Source of the DNA: Deltaproteobacteria bacterium
GTDB lineage: Bacteria > Desulfobacterota > Binatia > UTPRO1
Length of the DNA: 64,000 bases
Assembly (NCBI GenBank): GCA_020852955.1
Contig: JADYZW010000003.1
Span: 1-64,000 of the forward strand
Reading direction: 5' to 3'
Below, piece by piece: positions 17,414 to 24,672 of this stretch. Below the pieces are notes generated by a model. It made no database searches. It saw nothing but the letters and a program-made list of their open reading frames with translations, and was not told the origin of the DNA. Both the position numbers and the translations under genes were made by a program. Numbering within the stretch: position 1 is the first letter of the stretch; every line of letters starts with the position of its first letter.

Positions 17414-18177
17414 GATCCGAATCCCAGGCGCGCGACGGACTCCAGATAGATGCGTCCGAGCCGCTCGTCCTCGTCGCGGGGCATGCCGAGCGTGCGCACG
17501 GTCTCCTCGAGCGACTCGAGCACGAGGTGGTCGAGCTCCTTCTTGATCTGTCCAATGCGGGCGCGGATGTGCGGCGCCGCGGCGACGCGGCGCCCGAGCT
17601 CGTTCTCTCCGAAGCCCATGTGTCGGCGCTCGTCCTTCACGACCCCACGCAGGATCTCGGCGGTCACGGGATCGGCGTCGCGCGCGTGGTCCTGGAAGAC
17701 GGCGAACTCGAGCGACTCCAGGATGACGTTCTGCGCGAAGATCGCGGCTTCCCAGTCCTTGCTCGCGACCAGATCGAGCAGGCGGCGCCGGAACGTTTGC
17801 AGGCTCCGGCTGGCGCGCCGTTCGACCTCGGCCTCGGGGTCCGCGACGCCGAGCTCGCGCAGGCGGTGATGGAAGACCTCGAGGTGACGCCCCTCGTCGA
17901 CCACCTGGGTCGAGAGGAACACCTTGGCGAGCCGGTCGGGCGCGACCACGATGAGCCCGCTCGCGCCTTCGAGCGCCGCCGACTCGCCGACGCAGTAGTT
18001 GCAGAGGACCGTGATCAGACGATCGCGATCCTCCGCCGCCATGGGCGCATCGACGGTCTCGGGGCGCCGCCCCCACGTCGTGCCGCCGAGATAGCCCTCG
18101 ACCGCCTGGAACCAGAACTCGAAGGAATGGACCTCCTCGTAGAAACGCTGGGGATCGAGGTCGTGGACGTCGTTCAC
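17410..18177 (-). CDS. Ferritin-like di-iron protein (second of a pair)
   Basis: A 255-residue helical protein of the ferritin-like/ribonucleotide reductase R2-like superfamily. The likely iron ligands are Glu 65 (CVGESAALE), Glu 95 and His 98 (DEGRH), Glu 154 (ILESLEF), and Glu 183 and His 186 (DERRH). It is clearly related to the gene just upstream, with the same motif spacing. It starts with GTG at 18177, overlapping that gene's stop by 4 bases. Possible roles are oxygenation, oxidase chemistry or iron-based NO/O2 handling; none is proven. The pair and the zinc-ribbon protein form an operon of three. Confidence 0.8.
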   Translation of the reverse strand: MNDVHDLDPQRFYEEVHSFEFWFQAVEGYLGGTTWGRRPETVDAPMAAEDRDRLITVLCNYCVGESAALEGASGLIVVAPDRLAKVFLSTQVVDEGRHLEVFHHRLRELGVADPEAEVERRASRSLQTFRRRLLDLVASKDWEAAIFAQNVILESLEFAVFQDHARDADPVTAEILRGVVKDERRHMGFGENELGRRVAAAPHIRARIGQIKKELDHLVLESLEETVRTLGMPRDEDERLGRIYLESVARLGFGS

Positions 18178-19046
18178 GGACGCGCCGGCGTCTGGTACTG
18201 GAGGCCGAGACGGCCGAGGCGGGTCTTGAACTCCTTGAGCACGGTCGCCGCGAGGAGATCCTCCATCTCCTTCGGGTCCATCGCGCCGAGGTCGGCGCCG
18301 TGGAACTGCGCGTGGCTGCGCTCCTGGCCGATGCGCTCGAGCTCGTCGACCGCCCGCGTTTCGCCGAAGGCGTCGGCGAAGGTCGCGAGCATGAAGTACG
18401 ACATGTCCTTCTGCATCTTCTCGATGTCCGGCTTGCGCTCGGGGTGCTCCTTGAGGAGCGATCCGATGCGGTTCTCGCCGAAGCCGACGTGGCGCCGTTC
18501 GTCGGCGATCGTCCCGGAGAGCGTCTGCGCGAACTTCGGGTTCATCGGCTCGTTGAGCGCGTACATCATCTCGAAGACGCTGAATGCCATCCCTTCGAGC
18601 ACGATGTTCTGGCCGACCACGCCGGCGACGAAATCCTTCTTGTCGACCTTTTCGAGGAGCACGCCCGCGAACTTCACCAGGTTCGGGTTCGCGAACCGCG
18701 CGATGGTCGACTCGAGGTCCTCCTTCCGCACGCCGAGGTCGTAGAGCCGTTGCGTGAAGATCTCGACGTGGCGCGCTTCGTCGAGCGTCTGGGTCGCGAG
18801 GAAGCGCTTGCTCGCCTCGTCGGGGGCGCTGTTGATCAGCCCCGACGACGCCGCGAGCGCGGCGCGTTCGCCCACGACCAGCTGCACGGTGGTGCGGATC
18901 GCGTCTTCGTGCAGCACCGGGTTGGTCTTGAGCAGCTCGATCTCCTGCTCGCCCGGCTTGTGCCCGTAGACGGTGCCTTCGAGGTAGCCCTGAGGACACG
19001 ACTCGAGCCAGTTCTGGATCGAGTACCCGGAGAGGAAATCGGCCAT
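18174..19046 (-). CDS. Ferritin-like di-iron protein (first of a pair)
   Basis: A 290-residue member of the same ferritin-like/R2-like family as its downstream neighbour. Predicted ligands are Glu 60 (VVGERAAL), Glu 90 and His 93 (DEARH), Glu 151 (IVLEGMAF), and Glu 183 and His 186 (DERRH). It has about 70 extra C-terminal residues with a helical, Met-rich stretch. ATG 19046 is preceded by AAGGAG at a good distance. A strong -24/-12 promoter-like sequence lies at 19091-19107. Divergent to it is the NnrS-hemerythrin gene, which ties this operon to nitric oxide. Confidence 0.82.
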   Translation of the reverse strand: MADFLSGYSIQNWLESCPQGYLEGTVYGHKPGEQEIELLKTNPVLHEDAIRTTVQLVVGERAALAASSGLINSAPDEASKRFLATQTLDEARHVEIFTQRLYDLGVRKEDLESTIARFANPNLVKFAGVLLEKVDKKDFVAGVVGQNIVLEGMAFSVFEMMYALNEPMNPKFAQTLSGTIADERRHVGFGENRIGSLLKEHPERKPDIEKMQKDMSYFMLATFADAFGETRAVDELERIGQERSHAQFHGADLGAMDPKEMEDLLAATVLKEFKTRLGRLGLQYQTPARP

Positions 19047-19090
19047 GGTTCGCTCCTTGTTCGATGGCGTGGATTCGCCCGTCGGAAAGG

Positions 19091-19107
19091 AAGCAAGGCG
19101 CATGCCC
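19091..19107 (-). promoter_or_regulatory. Sigma-54 (-24/-12) promoter-like site, di-iron operon
   Basis: On the minus strand the bases read GGGCATG, four bases, then TTGCTT. This matches the TGGCACG-N4-TTGCW consensus at every key base except the first T and one C-to-T, with the essential GG and GC correctly 10 bases apart. A start about 12 bases past the GC would give a leader of about 35 bases to ATG 19046. Confidence 0.6.
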
Positions 19108-19202
19108 GGCGCGCAGGCGCTCGCGCGCCGTCGCGCTCCGGGCGTTTCCGGTCGGCCGGCCACGCGGCTGTCTCTCGTCCGGGAATCTCCGGCGCACCCG
19201 TT

Positions 19203-19216
19203 TCCCAGGCATGGGA
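19203..19216. promoter_or_regulatory. TCCC-N6-GGGA palindrome between divergent genes
   Basis: An inverted repeat TCCC-AGGCAT-GGGA lies between the di-iron operon and the NnrS fusion, upstream of both -24/-12 elements (about 95 and 50 bases away). The same pattern occurs before the radical SAM-hemG pair at 32678-32695. It is a candidate upstream activator site. In DNA this GC-rich a pattern of this size is expected a few times by chance in 64 kb, so only its position makes it interesting. Confidence 0.4.
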
Positions 19217-19268
19217 GGCCGCGGCCCCCGTCCCGCCTGGGCGCCGGGGGCGATTCTCATCCCTGGGA

Positions 19269-19284
19269 TGGTGCGGCGGGTGCA
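19269..19284 (+). promoter_or_regulatory. Sigma-54 (-24/-12) promoter-like site, NnrS-hemerythrin gene
   Basis: The bases read TGGTGCG, four bases, then GTGCA. GG and GC are 10 bases apart as required, and 9 of 12 consensus positions fit. The predicted start is near 19295, with GAGGG at 19310-19314 as the ribosome site and ATG at 19321. Confidence 0.5.
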
Positions 19285-19320
19285 ATGCCTCCGGACATGC
19301 ACTATGGTCGAGGGTCGATG

Positions 19321-21015
19321 ATGCCCGTCTCCCCACCCCCGGCGCAGCCGGTTGCGTGGCGGCGTGATCCGTTCCGTCTCTTCTTCCCGGTCGCCGTGGT
19401 CCTCGGGGGAATCGGCGTCGGGCACTGGCTGCTCTACGCGACCGGCGTCACCGAGACCTACTCCGGCTTCCTCCACGGCCAGGTGATGACCCAGGCCTTC
19501 ATGATGGCGCTCGCCGTCGGCTTCCTGATGACGGCGGTGCCGCGGCGGACGCAATCGGCGCCGCCCGCGGCGCTGGAGGTGGCGGCCGCGCTCTCGGCGC
19601 TCGTCATCGTGACGGCGGCGGCGCTCGCGGGGCGCTGGGCCCTGGCGCAGCTCGCCTACGCCGCGCTCTTCCTCCTGCTGCTCCAGTTCGCGGTCCGCCG
19701 GTTCCTCGGCCACGGGGCCGGCCGCCGGCCGCCGGCGTCGTTCGTGCTCGTGCCGATCGCGGTCGCGGACGGGCTCGCGGGCGCGCTGCTCATCGCCCTC
19801 GCGACCCGGCCGGGCACCTCGCCCGTGGTCCTCGCGCTCGGGCGGTTGTTCGTCGAACAGGGCGTCTTCCTCTGCCTCGCCATCGGCGTCGGGAGCCTGG
19901 TGCTTCCGCTCATGGCCGGCGAGACGCCGCCGGCGGACCTCGGGAGCTCGCCGCGCGAGCGCGGCAAGCTCGCGGCCTACGCGCTCCTCGGCGTCGCGCT
20001 CGCCGCGTCCATGGTGGTGGAAGCGTTCGGCTGGGTGCGGATCGGTCCGCTCTTCCGCGCCGCGGTCGTCGTCGCCGGCCTCGTGCTCGGCGGCGGCGCC
20101 GCGCGCCTCCCGAGGAAGCCGGGGCTGCATCGCCGGCTCGTCTGGCTCGCGGTGTGGCTCATGCCGGTCGGTCTCGTCGGCGCGGCGGCGGCGCCCGACC
20201 TCCGCATCGCGATGCTGCACGTGCTCTTCATCGGCGGCTTCTCGCTCATGGGATTCGGGGTCGCGACCCACGTCTCGCTGACCCATCTCGACCTCGAGCG
20301 TCTCGCCCTCGGACGGCCGCCGGCGGTCGTGGCGCTCGGCGCGTGCATGGTGCTCGCGATGCTCGCGCGCGTCGGCGCCGACTTCTCGGCGGGCTACTTC
20401 GCGCACCTGGCGTGGGCCTCCGCGCTCTGGATCGTCGGCGCGGGCGCCTGGCTCGCCTTCCTCGGGCCGCGGCTCCTCGGCCGGGGGCCGCGCGCGGCCG
20501 CGGCGCCGGCCCACGCGCTCGGTCCGGTGGCCGCCTATCTGGTCGCCGACCACGAGCAGCTCGACGCGCTGCTCGCCCGCACGGTCGCGCGTCCGGACGC
20601 GATCGATCTGGTCGCGTACGAGCGCTTCCGGCGCGGGCTGCTCCGCCACATCGGCATGGAAGAGAAGATCCTGCTCCCGGCGGTGCAGGACCGGCGCGGC
20701 GGCGCGCCGCTGCCCGAGGCCGCGCGCCTCCGGAGCGACCACGGCGCGCTCGTCGCGCTGGTCGTGCCGCGTCCTACGCTCGCGATCGTCGCCGCGATCC
20801 GTCACGTCATCACCGCCCACAACGCGATCGAGGAGGGGCCCAACGGCGTCTACGCCGCGTGCGAGGCGCTCGTCGGCGCGGCGGGCGAGGCGCTTGCCGC
20901 CGAGCTCCGCGCCGCGCCCGAGGTGCCCGTGCACGCCCCGGTCGACGGCGCGCGCGTGCTCGACGCGACTCGCCGCGCGCTCGCGCGGGCGGGCTACGAC
21001 CCGGCGCTCGTGTGA
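19321..21015 (+). CDS. nnrS: NnrS-family membrane protein fused to a hemerythrin-like domain
   Basis: A 564-residue fusion. The N-terminal ~390 residues form about 12 membrane helices of the NnrS family (haem-copper protein linked to nitric oxide stress), with GHWLLYATGVTETYSGFLHG and MTQAFMMALAVGFLMTAVPR as hallmarks. The C-terminal ~165 residues make a hemerythrin-like four-helix domain: DHEQLDALL, HIGMEEKILLPA, RSDHGALVAL and HVITAHNAIEEG give the His/Glu ligands. The domain would sit in the cytoplasm or periplasm and bind NO or O2 at a di-iron site. ATG 19321 has the better distance to GAGGG; ATG 19318 is adjacent. It ends 5 bases before the convergent Crp/Fnr gene. Confidence 0.88.
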   Translation: MPVSPPPAQPVAWRRDPFRLFFPVAVVLGGIGVGHWLLYATGVTETYSGFLHGQVMTQAFMMALAVGFLMTAVPRRTQSAPPAALEVAAALSALVIVTAAALAGRWALAQLAYAALFLLLLQFAVRRFLGHGAGRRPPASFVLVPIAVADGLAGALLIALATRPGTSPVVLALGRLFVEQGVFLCLAIGVGSLVLPLMAGETPPADLGSSPRERGKLAAYALLGVALAASMVVEAFGWVRIGPLFRAAVVVAGLVLGGGAARLPRKPGLHRRLVWLAVWLMPVGLVGAAAAPDLRIAMLHVLFIGGFSLMGFGVATHVSLTHLDLERLALGRPPAVVALGACMVLAMLARVGADFSAGYFAHLAWASALWIVGAGAWLAFLGPRLLGRGPRAAAAPAHALGPVAAYLVADHEQLDALLARTVARPDAIDLVAYERFRRGLLRHIGMEEKILLPAVQDRRGGAPLPEAARLRSDHGALVALVVPRPTLAIVAAIRHVITAHNAIEEGPNGVYAACEALVGAAGEALAAELRAAPEVPVHAPVDGARVLDATRRALARAGYDPALV

Positions 21016-21020
21016 GGGGC

Positions 21021-21686
21021 TCAGTCTTCGCCGGTTGCGAGCGCCTGCAGCGCGCCGGGGTTCGCGAGCTCGAGGGCGTGCCGCGCCGCGCGGACGACGC
21101 CCGCCTGGTGCCACTTGCGGGTGATGCGGATCGTCGTTTCGACGGTGGTGCCGACCATGTCGGCGAGCTCCCGGCGCGTGATCGGGAGCACCGTCACGCC
21201 GTCCTCCCGGCGCCCGATCTTCGGCGTCAGGGCGAGCAGCATGCGCGCGAGGCGCTGCTCGACGGGCTCGAGCGCGACCGACTGCAGGCGTTCGTGCGCG
21301 CTGCGGAGCCGCGACGTCGCGAGCGCCAGGATCGCCGAGCGGAGGGTCGGATGGCGCTGGCAGATCTCGCGCACGAGCTTGGAGGGAACGCGCCAGGCCG
21401 TGGTCGCCTCGAGGGCGATCGCCGAGGCGGGATAGGGACGATCCTCGAGCGCGACGACGGCGCCGAAGAGCTCGCCCGGCGGGATCACCTCGAGCACGAT
21501 CTCCCGGCCGGCCGGGCTGGCCTTCACGATGTGCACGAGCCCCGTGCGCACGGCCCACACGTGGGTCGACGGCTGGTCCTGCGAGAAGGCGGCCGCCCCC
21601 TTCGGGAGCGCGACCTCGCGCGTGGCGTCCTTGACGAGCGCCCGCTCGCTCGGGGGCAAGGTCCGGAAGCCGGGGAGCCCTTCCAT
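21021..21686 (-). CDS. Crp/Fnr-family regulator (Dnr/NnrR-like by context)
   Basis: A 221-residue Crp/Fnr regulator. A cyclic-nucleotide-binding-like beta-roll occupies residues ~20-120 (GREIVLEVIPPGELFGAVVAL), followed by a long dimer helix and a winged helix with ITRRELADMVGTTVETTIR. It lacks the N-terminal Cys cluster of Fnr, so it should not sense O2 through an iron-sulphur cluster; Dnr/NnrR-type haem-dependent NO sensing or a small ligand is more likely. It faces away from norC, so it is a natural controller of the nir-nor operon and of itself. Confidence 0.88.
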   Translation of the reverse strand: MEGLPGFRTLPPSERALVKDATREVALPKGAAAFSQDQPSTHVWAVRTGLVHIVKASPAGREIVLEVIPPGELFGAVVALEDRPYPASAIALEATTAWRVPSKLVREICQRHPTLRSAILALATSRLRSAHERLQSVALEPVEQRLARMLLALTPKIGRREDGVTVLPITRRELADMVGTTVETTIRITRKWHQAGVVRAARHALELANPGALQALATGED

Positions 21687-21706
21687 GCGCCGTGTTCTCT
21701 AGCTCC

Positions 21707-21722
21707 TATGAGCCGACTCGTA
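21707..21722. promoter_or_regulatory. Candidate Crp/Fnr operator between regulator and norC
   Basis: TATGAG-CCGA-CTCGTA is an inverted repeat with one mismatch per arm and the 4-base spacer typical of Fnr/Dnr sites. It lies midway in the 80-base gap between the divergent crp/fnr gene (start 21686) and norC (start 21767). The half-site differs from TTGAT, so the regulator would need altered specificity. Confidence 0.3.
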
Positions 21723-21766
21723 CAACGCGGCGCGGCCGCGATTCCGAATCTCTGAGGGAGGTGTCG

Positions 21767-22480
21767 ATGCTTTCGAAATCCGCCGCTCGCGCGTTCTTTC
21801 TGGTGGGGACCGCCGTGTGCTCGCTCGCCTTCGTCGGCCTCACGGTCGACACGTTCGGCCGGATCCCCGAGCAGACGCACTCCGCCGCGATCACCCCCGA
21901 GGTCGCGCGCGGCAAGGTGCTCTGGGAGGCCAGCAACTGCATGGGGTGCCACACGATCTTCGGAGAGGGGGCGTACTACGCCCCCGAGCTCACGACGGTG
22001 TACGAGCGCCGCGGGCCCGATTTCATCCGCGCCATGCTGCGCGATCCGGAGGCGATGTATCCGGGCCAGCGCCGCATGCAGAACTACCACTTCGACGACC
22101 GCCAGATCGAAGATCTGCTCGCCTTCCTCAAGTGGAGCGGCGCGGTCGATCTGAACGGCTTTCCGCCGAAGCCGACGCTGATGCCGGTGGCGGTGCCCGT
22201 GCCCGGCAAGGACGGCGCGGTCGCCACCAGCATCGACCGGCCGCAGATCTTCAACCAGATGTGCGTCGCCTGCCATGCGCTCGGCGGCCAGGGCGGCGCG
22301 CTCGGCCCGGCGCTCGACGGCGTCGGCATGCGGCGCGACGCCAAGTATCTCCACGACTGGCTCACCGATCCGCACGCGGTGAAGGCGGACGCCCGCATGC
22401 CCAAGCTGCCGCTCACGCCCGGGCAGATCGACGAGCTCGTCGCATTCCTTTCGCACCTCAAGACTGGAGGGACTCCGTGA
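21767..22480 (+). CDS. norC: Nitric oxide reductase cytochrome c subunit with a second haem domain
   Basis: The membrane-anchored cytochrome c subunit that feeds electrons to NorB. Residues 9-30 are the membrane helix. The first haem site is CMGCH at 58-62 in the NorC hallmark GCHTIFGEGAYYAPEL. A second, separate haem site CVACH lies at 166-170, with a Met ligand region (ARMPKLP) near the end, so the protein of 237 residues carries an extra cytochrome domain absent from classical ~150-residue NorC. ATG 21767 has GAGGGAGG at a good distance. norB begins within its stop codon. Confidence 0.93.
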   Translation: MLSKSAARAFFLVGTAVCSLAFVGLTVDTFGRIPEQTHSAAITPEVARGKVLWEASNCMGCHTIFGEGAYYAPELTTVYERRGPDFIRAMLRDPEAMYPGQRRMQNYHFDDRQIEDLLAFLKWSGAVDLNGFPPKPTLMPVAVPVPGKDGAVATSIDRPQIFNQMCVACHALGGQGGALGPALDGVGMRRDAKYLHDWLTDPHAVKADARMPKLPLTPGQIDELVAFLSHLKTGGTP

Positions 22481-23856
22481 AGTACGCCTCGCAGAAGGTC
22501 GCCTACTGGTTCTTCGCCACCTGCATGCTGCTGCTCGGCCTGCAGATCGTCTACGGATTCATCATGGCGTTCGCGCACGCCGGCTTCGACGTGCTGCACG
22601 CGGTCATCCCGTTCCACGTCGCGCGCGCGACCCACAACAACCTCCTGGTCGTCTGGCTCCTCTGCGGCTTCATGGGCGCGGCCTATTTCATCATTCCGGA
22701 GGAGGCGGACCGCGAGCTCATGTGGCCGACGCTCGCCTACGTCCAGCTCGGGGCGCTGGTCGCGGTCGGCGTGACGGCGATCGCGGGCTTCCACGTCGGG
22801 TGGTTCGAGGGTCGGAAGTTCCTGGAGATCCCGCGCCCGCTCGACTACCTGGTCGTCGTCGACGTGCTGCTCTTCATCGCCAACATCGGCGCGACCATGT
22901 GGTACGGCCGCCGCGTCACGACGACCTCGCTCGTGCTCTTCTTCGGCCTGTTCTCGGCGGCGCTGCTCTACCTGCCGGGCCTCATCGACACCCCCAACCA
23001 GACCGAGGATTCCTACTGGCGGTGGTGGGTGGTGCATCTCTGGGTGGAAGGCGTCTGGGAGCTGATCCTCGGCGGCATCCTCTCGTACCTGCTGCTCAAG
23101 CTGACGGGCGTCGACCGCGAGGTGGTCGAGAAGTGGCTCTACGTGATCGTCGGCTTCACGTTCCTCTCGGGCATCCTCGGGACCGGGCACCACTACTACT
23201 TCATCGGCACGCCGCGGTACTGGCTCTGGATCGGCGGCGTCTTCGGCGCGATCGAGCCGCTCGCCTTCCTCGGCATGGCGATCTACGCGGTCGCGATGGC
23301 GCGCCTGGGCGGGCGGAACCATCCGAACTCGGTGGCGGTGCTGTGGACGGTCGGCTGCGCGATCATGTCGTTCGTGGGCGCGGGCTTCCTCGGATTCGCG
23401 CACACGCTGCCGCAGGTGAACCTCTACACGCACGGCACGCTGGTGACGGCGATGCACGGTCACCTCGCCTTCTGGGGCGCCTACGCGATGATCGTGCTCG
23501 GCATCATCACCTACGCGATGCCGCTCATGACGGGCCGCAAGTGCTATCAGGCGCCGAGCGCGGCGCTCGCCTTTTGGACGAGCAACATCGGCATGATCGC
23601 GATGACGCTGGCGTTCGCCGTCGCCGGCGTCACGCAGGTCTATCTCGAGCGCCGCATCGGGATGGACTTCGTGACGGTCCAGAAGGAGATCGAGGTGCAT
23701 TTCTACGGCCTCATCCTGGCGGCAGGCCTGTTCGCGAGCGGCGTCGCGATGTTCATCTGGAACTTCGTGTCGTACGGGCTGCCCGTCGACGCCCTCGTCG
23801 GCGCCGAGATGGAGATCGAGGTGGAGGAGGTGCAGGTGCGGATGGTGCGGTCGTGA
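22477..23856 (+). CDS. norB: Nitric oxide reductase catalytic subunit
   Basis: Reduces two NO to N2O at a haem b3-FeB centre in the inner membrane. It has 459 residues and about 12 helices. Conserved ligands are visible: HVARATHNNLLVVWLL near residue 50, WWVVHLWVEGVWELI (FeB His and Glu), GTGHHYYF (two FeB His), and AMHGHLAFWGAYAM (haem His pair). It begins with GTG at 22477, four bases inside norC, and is coupled to norQ at its end. It lacks the N-terminal extension of quinol-dependent qNor, so it is a cNor fed by NorC. Confidence 0.95.
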   Translation: MKYASQKVAYWFFATCMLLLGLQIVYGFIMAFAHAGFDVLHAVIPFHVARATHNNLLVVWLLCGFMGAAYFIIPEEADRELMWPTLAYVQLGALVAVGVTAIAGFHVGWFEGRKFLEIPRPLDYLVVVDVLLFIANIGATMWYGRRVTTTSLVLFFGLFSAALLYLPGLIDTPNQTEDSYWRWWVVHLWVEGVWELILGGILSYLLLKLTGVDREVVEKWLYVIVGFTFLSGILGTGHHYYFIGTPRYWLWIGGVFGAIEPLAFLGMAIYAVAMARLGGRNHPNSVAVLWTVGCAIMSFVGAGFLGFAHTLPQVNLYTHGTLVTAMHGHLAFWGAYAMIVLGIITYAMPLMTGRKCYQAPSAALAFWTSNIGMIAMTLAFAVAGVTQVYLERRIGMDFVTVQKEIEVHFYGLILAAGLFASGVAMFIWNFVSYGLPVDALVGAEMEIEVEEVQVRMVRS

Positions 23857-24668
23857 CCGCCCTGCCGCAGCCGGCGCCGGGCGCGTCGGCGGGTGCGCGG
23901 ACGCCCTACTACCGGCCGATCGCGGGCGAGGCGCAGGTCTTCCACTACGCCTACGAGAGCCGTCTGCCGCTGCTGCTCAAGGGGCCGACCGGCTGTGGAA
24001 AATCGCGCTTCGTCGAGGCCATGGCGGCGAGCGTCGGGCGTCCGCTCGTTACGGTCGCGTGCAACGACGAGACGACCGCGACCGACCTCCTCGGCCGCTG
24101 GCTCGTCCGCGGCGGCGACACGGTCTGGCAGGACGGGCCGGTGACGCGTGCCGTCCGCACCGGCGCGCTCCTCTACCTGGACGAGATCGCGGAGGCGCGC
24201 GAGGACGTGATCGTCGTCCTGCACTCGCTCTCCGACCATCGCCGGGCGCTCTACGTCGATCGCATCGACGCCACCTTCGAGGCGCCGCCCGAGTTCATGA
24301 TGCTGGTGAGTTACAACCCGGGGTACCGCCGCGCGCTCAAGGAGCTCAAGCCGTCGACCCGGCAGCGCTTCGTGTCGCTCGCCTTCGGCTACCCGGCGCC
24401 CGAGATCGAGGCGGAGATCGTCTGCGCCGAGTCGGGCGTCGATCTCGCGGCGGCCCGCAGGCTGGTGGCGCTCGCCGGCAGGATCCGCGCGCTCGACGAG
24501 CTCGGGCTCGCGGAGACGGCGTCGACCCGGCTCCTGGTCGGCGCGGGCACGCTCATCCGCCGCGGGCTCGCGCCGCGGCTCGCGTGCCACGTCGCGGTGG
24601 TGCAGCCGCTCACCGACGATCCGGTGACCGCGGCCGCGCTCCAGGATCTCGCGGACCTGACCTTCTGA
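23853..24668 (+). CDS. norQ: MoxR-type AAA+ ATPase, NorQ/NirQ
   Basis: A 271-residue CbbQ/NirQ/NorQ/GpvN-type ATPase that, with NorD, helps mature the reductase by metal insertion or remodelling. Walker A is GPTGCGKS (residues ~44-51), Walker B LLYLDEIAEA, and sensor region VSYNPGYRRALKELKPSTRQ. It starts with GTG 23853, overlapping norB by 4 bases. It is followed 4 bases later by norD. Confidence 0.92.
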   Translation: MTALPQPAPGASAGARTPYYRPIAGEAQVFHYAYESRLPLLLKGPTGCGKSRFVEAMAASVGRPLVTVACNDETTATDLLGRWLVRGGDTVWQDGPVTRAVRTGALLYLDEIAEAREDVIVVLHSLSDHRRALYVDRIDATFEAPPEFMMLVSYNPGYRRALKELKPSTRQRFVSLAFGYPAPEIEAEIVCAESGVDLAAARRLVALAGRIRALDELGLAETASTRLLVGAGTLIRRGLAPRLACHVAVVQPLTDDPVTAAALQDLADLTF

Positions 24669-24672
24669 GCCG

